NCBI RefSeq assembly: GCF_006716645.1
Contig: NZ_VFPL01000001.1
Coordinates: forward strand, 248,001 to 312,000
From: Arcticibacter tournemirensis
GTDB taxonomy: Bacteria > Bacteroidota > Bacteroidia > Sphingobacteriales > Sphingobacteriaceae
Length of the DNA: 64,000 bases
Direction of reading: 5' to 3'
The notes under the pieces were generated by a model that worked only from the letters and a program-made list of their open reading frames with translations, searched no databases and was not told where the DNA came from. Positions within the stretch are counted from its first letter, which is position 1; the number at the start of each line of letters is the position of its first letter. Both the position numbers and the translations under genes were made by a program. Below are positions 38,290-43,963 of the stretch, one piece after another.

Positions 38290-39027
38290 CTACCTGCTAA
38301 TGTTATCTCTGTATGATACGATTTCAGTCAGCACCCTTTCCTTGTCCTTCTTATACTTGAACTTGTTCTTTTTCAAATATTCTTTAATCTCACCATTATC
38401 TCCCACAATCTTCAAAGCTGTTTTAGCACTATTAACGGAATAAGCAGTACGGTCCCTGATAATATAAAATTTAACATGAGATTCAATTGTTGTTGCCATT
38501 TTATTACCCGAAATCACATTCCGGCTAAGAGCATAACGGCGCGCTAACAACCGAAGTGATCCGCTATAACATATCTCGAAGATCCCTTCTTCCAAATTAA
38601 CCAGGCCAGCGTTATTGCCTACTTTTACAAAATGATGCCCTGAAAAGCTAAAAGAACTTAACCTGTCATCGAGTAGGCGAATACGAAAAGGCGTATTAAA
38701 ATACTCAATCACAACAGCTTGTTTAAGCATATCGTACAATAAAGGTACATTATGATAAGTTACCCCATCATAGATAACAGACCCTTTACTAAGTTTATCA
38801 GTAAGGTAATAAGGACTACCTACAAGTCCTGCCGGATATCCAGGATCTTCCACTCCGTTAAACAACCACAACTGGCTTTTCAAACTCTTTCTAAACACAG
38901 ACAGCGTATTCTCTACCGCCGCAGAATCGTTGTCATTCACAACTTGCCCATAAGAGAGCTCTTTCAAAGAGATTAATACAAACGGGATTAAGAGACAAAC
39001 CAGTCCCAGGTTATTCTTAGTATACAC
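38290..39027 (-). CDS. Hypothetical exported protein
   Basis: This 245-aa protein has an N-terminal signal (LGLVCLLIPFVLISLKELSYGQ). The rest has a short beta-rich middle (GSVIYDGVTYHNVPLLYDMLKQAVVIEY, LSSFSFSGHHFVKV) and a Lys-rich C terminus (KEYLKKNKFKYKKDKERV) suggestive of a stress- or nucleic-acid-like tail. I do not recognise the family. It is 5 bp after the lipoprotein at 39033 and 7 bp before the TonB receptor start, so it belongs to that operon. Confidence 0.7.
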   Translation of the reverse strand: MYTKNNLGLVCLLIPFVLISLKELSYGQVVNDNDSAAVENTLSVFRKSLKSQLWLFNGVEDPGYPAGLVGSPYYLTDKLSKGSVIYDGVTYHNVPLLYDMLKQAVVIEYFNTPFRIRLLDDRLSSFSFSGHHFVKVGNNAGLVNLEEGIFEICYSGSLRLLARRYALSRNVISGNKMATTIESHVKFYIIRDRTAYSVNSAKTALKIVGDNGEIKEYLKKNKFKYKKDKERVLTEIVSYRDNISR

Positions 39028-39032
39028 CTTTA

Positions 39033-39866
39033 TTATTTGCTATTGGTATCAGACGCGCCATTCTCATCACTCACTAAAGCAGCTCCGCTAACTATTGCCG
39101 CTGCACCAACAACATAGGTAGTTTTGCCAAAGAATGTCGGCTTCTTTATATAGAAAATATTAGGTGCCTTATTTTTATACTCTGCAATAAAATTGGGGTT
39201 AGAGTAAGTTTTGATTGACTTAGAAATGTAAAATTCGTCCTGAAATACAAATGGAATTGCCTCCTTATTATTAGAAGTAGTAAATAAGGTTATATAGCTC
39301 TTAAATGCTAAAGGCGACTGGTCTTTAGCGAAGTTAGCAGCTTTTACTTCTACCGGGCCCGTTTCAGGATAAAAGTATTCCTTCTCTGCATAGGTGTATT
39401 TGGGAATAGCTTCAAATTGAGAAATATTTCCTAATACTATTACTTTTTCGATGTCTGAATGAGGGGGAATAAAACTGACACTGTTAGGTAAGGAGGCAGA
39501 AGCATTTAAATCCCCGAAATGCGAAGTCCAAAACTTGTCCCAGTTATAGCTATCACCGTTAATTGTACCAGTAATAACAACCTTATTATCAAGATAGCTT
39601 ACTGCACGGTCCCTGATAATCATCGCCGATCTAGACCAATCAACATATAACGGGGAATTTGTCCTATTCTTTACTATTATATGAAGAGGGGCACCTTCGC
39701 CAAAAAAGTTATAGGTAACCAATACCGAATCGTTTTCATGTTTGAACACTCCATTTCCATCAAACGATGTACTTGCGCTGCTTACTGTATTAACATAATA
39801 CTTGGCACAAGAAGACAAAAAAACCGGAAACAATAATAAGATAAGGAATTGATAAGCGCTTTTCAT
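39033..39866 (-). CDS. Hypothetical lipoprotein
   Basis: Starting at the Met at 39866 gives a lipoprotein signal ending FLSSC (the ORF is open to 39887). The mature 260-residue part contains an Ig-like stretch (IIVKNRTNSPLYVDWSRSAMIIRD) reminiscent of proteins that hold unassembled strands, and a hydrophobic segment close to the C terminus (YVVGAAAIVSGAALVS). No named family is recognised with confidence. It appears to lead the operon with the 245-aa protein, TonB receptor, DUF4249 and MG2 genes. Confidence 0.68.
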   Translation of the reverse strand: MKSAYQFLILLLFPVFLSSCAKYYVNTVSSASTSFDGNGVFKHENDSVLVTYNFFGEGAPLHIIVKNRTNSPLYVDWSRSAMIIRDRAVSYLDNKVVITGTINGDSYNWDKFWTSHFGDLNASASLPNSVSFIPPHSDIEKVIVLGNISQFEAIPKYTYAEKEYFYPETGPVEVKAANFAKDQSPLAFKSYITLFTTSNNKEAIPFVFQDEFYISKSIKTYSNPNFIAEYKNKAPNIFYIKKPTFFGKTTYVVGAAAIVSGAALVSDENGASDTNSK

Positions 39867-39954
39867 TTTCGTGTTGTTTGAATGCAATGTATTGAATATT
39901 CTGCAATTCTTATATTGTTAACAGACATTTTACAAAATTGACATTTACGGCTGA

Positions 39955-40968
39955 TCAGAAGCCAGATATCATTGGTTTGAAAAGCTTCTCGGAGACCCGT
40001 TTTGCCTGCTCACTATCTCCCCATTCAATAGTCTTTTCGGGGATCGAAATAGTTACCGGAATACTGATTTCAACCAGTTGATCTTTGATTTTCGCCGGTT
40101 TCCACGACGGTGCATTCTCTACAGCAAATATGGCGTCAAGTATAATTTCGTCTGCAAAATAAGATTGGGATAAGAAGTTAGAAACAATTAGCTTTCCATT
40201 TTTATTAAGTGTGCAGGATAGCGTTAATCTGCCTCTGGCGTCTCCGAAATTACTATTATCTACCGCTTCTGACAAATAACTATTAAAATTGTAGCCCGGC
40301 ACGCCTCCTGTATATTTATATTGTTCACTTGCCTTAAGCTTTGATGGACGATGGAGGGACTTACGCAGAATATTGTTCTTGTAGGTATCTTCCACAAGTA
40401 TATCACCAGATGCAGCAAACGTCAACCACTTCCCCTCCTTAGAGCCGTTCTCATAGTTTCCCTCTATCAGTATTTTTTGAGTAGTGTAGTTATAGCTTCT
40501 AAATCTGCCATTCAACTGATCACCTTTGTAGGTATATATATACTCAATGCGTCCGTCTGAAAAAAAATGCGTCCACTCACCCTCCTTTTGTCCGTTTACA
40601 TAGGCCCCCGAATCTGCTATGTAGTATCTTAGGGGAATTATCTCTGTCTCAATGCGTTTGCTTAATGGGCTATATTTTCTTTGTGATGAAATCCGAAACA
40701 GATTATACACCACAAATTTCCCATGCGGCACTTTAAGTTGCTCGTCTTTGAAGCTGCCGATAACCCGCAAAGTATCAGAGAGTGTATATTGTTGCATTTT
40801 CCAGGTTGAATCCGTTTTATCGTATTCAACCAGAATATAGAACTCCGCTTTTGTTGAATCACTCACAATTTCATTGCCAGGGCCCAGGTAATACCGGCGG
40901 GTTTGAGCTCTGTTGTTGATCGAAAGGAGTAGCAGAAAAGGAACGATAAGATATTTTTGCAGCATCAT
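39955..40968 (-). CDS. MORN-repeat protein with TonB C-terminal domain
   Basis: This 337-aa exported protein has a signal peptide (about 3-21). The middle (about 120-200) has MORN/YwqK-like repeats: GAYVNGQKEGEWTHFFSDGRIEYIYTY, LNGRFRSYNY, GNYENGSKEGKWLTF. The last 100 residues (GRLTLSCTLNKNGKLIVSNFL ... APSWKPAKIKDQLVEISIPV) form a TonB_C domain. YwqK-like MORN proteins are sometimes immunity proteins of polymorphic toxins. This gene lies directly beyond the last RHS cassette stub, so an immunity origin is possible but unproved. Confidence 0.78.
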   Translation of the reverse strand: MMLQKYLIVPFLLLLSINNRAQTRRYYLGPGNEIVSDSTKAEFYILVEYDKTDSTWKMQQYTLSDTLRVIGSFKDEQLKVPHGKFVVYNLFRISSQRKYSPLSKRIETEIIPLRYYIADSGAYVNGQKEGEWTHFFSDGRIEYIYTYKGDQLNGRFRSYNYTTQKILIEGNYENGSKEGKWLTFAASGDILVEDTYKNNILRKSLHRPSKLKASEQYKYTGGVPGYNFNSYLSEAVDNSNFGDARGRLTLSCTLNKNGKLIVSNFLSQSYFADEIILDAIFAVENAPSWKPAKIKDQLVEISIPVTISIPEKTIEWGDSEQAKRVSEKLFKPMISGF

Positions 40969-40972
40969 ACTT

Positions 40973-40980
40973 CAAATTTA
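40973..40980 (-). promoter_or_regulatory. Candidate -7 promoter element for MORN/TonB-C gene
   Basis: The minus strand reads TAAATTTG (TAnnTTTG), 4 nt before the first ATG of the MORN/TonB-C gene. No -33 match is seen at N19. The geometry copies that of the kinase and PadR genes. Confidence 0.38.
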
Positions 40981-41042
40981 ATAAAACGCGTTATATTATT
41001 TGTAATGTTCTAAATTTAGCTCACACTATTTCGTAAAATATT

Positions 41043-41096
41043 TCAGATAAATCTGTATACCGTTATTGATAGGGGTGTACCCGCCGAGTTAGCATC
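41043..41096 (-). pseudogene. Truncated fourth RHS C-terminal cassette (stub)
   Basis: The frame reads D-ANSAG-TPLSITVYRFI and stops. It begins with the junction motif TGCTAACTCGG (41084-41094) found at the start of the other toxin tips, 9 nt after the stop of the preceding immunity gene. Only 11 residues follow the motif, so this is either a decayed or deleted toxin cassette or the scar of an excised one. It has no start codon. Confidence 0.6.
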
Positions 41097-41103
41097 TCAA
41101 ATA

Positions 41104-41511
41104 TCAGCCAAAGAAGCTTTTCCCACCTATCATATTATGACGAATCAGACCATAAAAAACTGGGATTGTTAATAGGATGATGAGACTCCAAACGATCAAT
41201 CTTCCTCGCTTTCTTTTTCTTGATGGATCTTCATCCTTCCATGTTCTTCTCAATTCCGGATACAAGGATTTTTTCTCATATCGATACCAATTCATCACTC
41301 CTAATACAACAATGAGCGGCAATGCCCACACTTTACTAAAGCCAGAAGGAATGGTGTATTCATAAAAAATTCTGACAAGTATAAATATATCGAGAATAAA
41401 AAAGAATTGTAAAAGCGAAACAATCAGCGAACCAGCTGTCTCTGGCGACAAATCTTTTTTTCTTTTGTAATAGAATGTTATTCTATAAAAAATGTAATCA
41501 AAAAAGCTCAT
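41104..41511 (-). CDS. Probable membrane immunity protein (cassette 3)
   Basis: This is a 135-aa integral membrane protein from the ATG at 41511 (an upstream in-frame TTG at 41523 overlaps the toxin gene). It has three hydrophobic segments (SLIVSLLQFFFILDIFILV; WALPLIVVLGVMNW; LIVWSLIILLTIPVFYGL) separated by basic loops (RRTWKDEDPSRKRKR). It begins 5 nt after the stop of the orphan toxin tip. A membrane immunity protein next to a hydrophobic, Gly/Ala-rich toxin suggests protection from pore formation in the inner membrane. There is no named family; the assignment rests on position and topology. Confidence 0.65.
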   Translation of the reverse strand: MSFFDYIFYRITFYYKRKKDLSPETAGSLIVSLLQFFFILDIFILVRIFYEYTIPSGFSKVWALPLIVVLGVMNWYRYEKKSLYPELRRTWKDEDPSRKRKRGRLIVWSLIILLTIPVFYGLIRHNMIGGKSFFG

Positions 41512-41516
41512 ATGAA

Positions 41517-41918
41517 TTACCAAAATTTAATTGAAGCGTTAGGGTCCGTAAATTTTCCCTGGAGGTGCTGTCCCAAACTTTGTCCACTGTAAGCCTCTAC
41601 ACCCCAGTTAACAAGAAAGTAAGCGGCAGAAATTGGGGCGCCCCAACCTGTAAAAGCGAGTCCACCCATAGCAGCATCCAATGTGTTACTTAAATTTACT
41701 CCATTATATGCCATATCAACTGCCGTCATGGCAAGACCTGCATAGCCCAGACGACGACCAGTCTTTGATAGTCCTCTAAGTGAATGATTTATTGATCGTG
41801 AAAAATCGCCTGCAATTTGCCTGTTTAATCTGGCTTGCATTAAGTACTCTGCCTCAACAGCCTTTCTAACGTCTACCCCTACGCCAGCAGTTCCAAGTCC
41901 TTTACCTGCATAGTCCAA
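41517..41918 (-). CDS. Orphan RHS C-terminal toxin tip 3 (hydrophobic, membrane-type)
   Basis: An ATG at 41918 opens 133 codons, but the same frame continues upstream without a stop to 41963 and reads PVDANSGGNSWFKDAL, so the true module starts at the ANSGG junction directly behind the TAG of the preceding immunity gene. The tip has a charged helix (VRKAVEAEYLMQARLNRQIAGDFSR) and then Gly/Ala-rich hydrophobic segments (RLGYAGLAMTAVDMAYNG; DAAMGGLAFTGWGAPISAAYFLVNWGV). No catalytic motif is visible, so membrane insertion is the likeliest mode. There is no signal peptide or RHS core of its own, so it is a silent cassette unless recombined onto the full RHS gene. Confidence 0.65.
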   Translation of the reverse strand: MDYAGKGLGTAGVGVDVRKAVEAEYLMQARLNRQIAGDFSRSINHSLRGLSKTGRRLGYAGLAMTAVDMAYNGVNLSNTLDAAMGGLAFTGWGAPISAAYFLVNWGVEAYSGQSLGQHLQGKFTDPNASIKFW

Positions 41919-41963
41919 TGCATCCTTAAACCAACTATTCCCTCCCGAGTTAGCATCAACAGG

Positions 41964-42500
41964 CTAGCAGCCACAAGTCCCAACAAAAGTCTTTTTTAGC
42001 TCTTCTTTGCCTTTTTTTATCGTAAGGACACCTTCAATGTTAGAAGTTTCGTCACCACCTGTAGATTTTTTTGTTATTTCAATCTTTAAATCATATCGCT
42101 CATTAGAATAGGAATAGAAATTACTTCCTTCATCGTGCTCCTTAAGTTCGAATTTTTCAAGCCTATTATTTACGAAAACAAATGCTGTACTCGCGAAATC
42201 GTTGACAAAAATATACTTATCCTCCTTTTCATCTTTTTTAGACAAATAGAAATAGCAGCCGCAACCATCCAACTCCTGCGGTAATTCTGTAAACGGTTTA
42301 AGATCAATGGCATTTACCTCCTCTTCTTGGTTATTTGCCTTGAGGTCATTTGGATTTATTGTGTCTATTTTTGTTAACGTTTTATTTGCTGGTGCAGCCA
42401 CAGATTCGTTGACGCTATCATTTACTGCATTCTCTCTGGAATTTTTAGAAGAGCAAGAGGACAAAGCGAGCAATCCTACAATTAAGAATGTTTTGTTCAT
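41964..42500 (-). CDS. Probable lipoprotein immunity protein (cassette 2)
   Basis: This 178-aa lipoprotein has a signal ending ALSSC. A Ser/Asn/Thr-rich linker (about 20-65) leads to a beta-rich domain with a Cys-rich start (ELDGCGCYFYLSKKDEK) and end (KTFVGTCGC). It follows the M15-like toxin tip after 42 bp. A periplasm-facing lipoprotein is what would be needed to neutralise a peptidoglycan peptidase. The family is not recognised by name. Confidence 0.66.
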   Translation of the reverse strand: MNKTFLIVGLLALSSCSSKNSRENAVNDSVNESVAAPANKTLTKIDTINPNDLKANNQEEEVNAIDLKPFTELPQELDGCGCYFYLSKKDEKEDKYIFVNDFASTAFVFVNNRLEKFELKEHDEGSNFYSYSNERYDLKIEITKKSTGGDETSNIEGVLTIKKGKEELKKTFVGTCGC

Positions 42501-42542
42501 ATAGTTTTTCTTTCCTTATTTTTTACGATACTACTGAATTGT

Positions 42543-43001
42543 TTACCATGGCACAGATACGTGAATATGATTATAATGGCCTCCAGGTATTTCTCTTGCC
42601 CATGGAGCTAAGATTGGAGAGCCGTTGCTCATCTTTTGAATAATTAATGGCCCATAATTTTCTCTCCATCTTGGAGTTTCTTGGATGATAGTTTGCATCG
42701 TACCGACAAATGGGGCACTCGTAGACACATGAACCCCATTGATATAATTGATATCAAATGCTCTGGCTCCATTCGCTTTCGAATGAGCTGACCGTTTTGA
42801 GTTTGAAGGATGATTTGTGGTGCTGGAGATTCTTACTGAAGTTATCCCTTGTCCCGAGGCTTTTTCCATAACGGTCGAAAAATAGGCCGACAATTTTGAA
42901 GACACAGGGTTGTCAGCACCAGGATCAAAGCTAACATCTACAAATGAACTTCTTAAATAGGTTCCCTCCGAGTTAGCATACTTGTAAACTGCAAATATCA
43001 C
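42543..43001 (-). CDS. Orphan RHS C-terminal toxin tip 2, M15-like peptidoglycan peptidase
   Basis: The ORF starts with GTG that overlaps the upstream immunity stop as GTGA and reads VIFAVYKY-ANSEG, so the toxin module begins at residue 9. The metal site of the M15 D-Ala-D-Ala carboxypeptidase/endopeptidase class is visible: S71-A-H73 ... G78-A-R-A-F-D83, and H145-I-H147 in GGHYNHIHVSVPW at the C terminus. The H-to-D spacing is two residues longer than the textbook SxHxxGxAxD. No signal peptide is present. The toxin would cleave peptidoglycan stem peptides if delivered to the periplasm. Confidence 0.75.
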   Translation of the reverse strand: MIFAVYKYANSEGTYLRSSFVDVSFDPGADNPVSSKLSAYFSTVMEKASGQGITSVRISSTTNHPSNSKRSAHSKANGARAFDINYINGVHVSTSAPFVGTMQTIIQETPRWRENYGPLIIQKMSNGSPILAPWAREIPGGHYNHIHVSVPW

Positions 43002-43963
43002 TTAATGTCCAATGGAATTTCATTGAGTCCTGTCCCATCCAGGTTGATGGAAAATACCCGGTTTTTTTTTCCGGAAACGATAAAATAAAGTCGTTTGTCT
43101 CCCTTATTAAAACTCAAACTTCTAAATTCCCCGGAGGGACTTCGTCCGATTTCTTTTTCTTCGCCTGTCTTTAGGTCTATTAAAAGAAGTTCATAATATG
43201 AGGAACAAGCAATTAAAGTAGAATCTATCACAACGGGGTTAGAATAACTTAACATATCTCTGTCTCCTTTATTTCGGGGAATAATTCGTCTGATTGAATC
43301 GCCTGATTTCGAAAATATAAAGAGCCCTTCCTCTGTATCAATAGAGTTAAATATAATCTCATTATTTGAGAAATTTGTAATATAATACAACCCATATGAA
43401 GCAAGGTTCGTTATTTTATCAACTACCCCATTGGCCATAGATAATGAATAAATATCATAGCTATGAGCTGCACGTCTCCCAATAGGGGAATAGCTTTTAT
43501 AATCATTCGCCTGACAAAAGAAAACGCTATCTTCAGACAAAGAGAACATTGCTTCTGTACGTATAGTCTTGTTATCTGTAAGTTGCTTCATTCCGCTTCC
43601 ATCCTTATTTATCATCCATACCGAACTATTTACAGCACCTTCTTCAAATCCGACAAAAACTATCTTATTACCACTTGTGGAGACTTTGGGATTTAAAAAC
43701 GAAATGCCAGCTTCTGATTCTGCCAGAATCTCGGGTTCAGACCCGTCGATGTTTGCTTGATATACAGACGCTTGTCCATTATTCACCCACGAAAAAACAA
43801 TATTAGCTCCATCGGCTGATAAGGTCATACTATGCAAACCTTCGTCTCGTTTTATATCAGGTTGATCATTGCAAGATTGTAGAATTAAAGTCAGAAAAAA
43901 GATGATTAATGTCAATACTTTCTTCTCGTCCTTGTCTCGTATCATATAATAGCTATTTATCAT
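42998..43963 (-). CDS. TolB-like beta-propeller lipoprotein, probable immunity protein (cassette 1)
   Basis: This 321-aa lipoprotein begins immediately after the RHS stop (TAAATG, no gap). An alternative Met is at 43945. The signal ends LILQSC. The mature part is a series of WD40/PD40-like blades (SMTLSADGANIVFSWVNNG; NPKVSTSGNKIVFVGFEEG; MINKDGSGMKQLTDN). Its position right behind the PLA2-like toxin tip makes it the cognate immunity candidate, and an envelope-anchored propeller could block a phospholipase acting on the membrane from outside. A TolB-like housekeeping role is less likely because no other Tol gene is near. Confidence 0.75.
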   Translation of the reverse strand: MINSYYMIRDKDEKKVLTLIIFFLTLILQSCNDQPDIKRDEGLHSMTLSADGANIVFSWVNNGQASVYQANIDGSEPEILAESEAGISFLNPKVSTSGNKIVFVGFEEGAVNSSVWMINKDGSGMKQLTDNKTIRTEAMFSLSEDSVFFCQANDYKSYSPIGRRAAHSYDIYSLSMANGVVDKITNLASYGLYYITNFSNNEIIFNSIDTEEGLFIFSKSGDSIRRIIPRNKGDRDMLSYSNPVVIDSTLIACSSYYELLLIDLKTGEEKEIGRSPSGEFRSLSFNKGDKRLYFIVSGKKNRVFSINLDGTGLNEIPLDIK

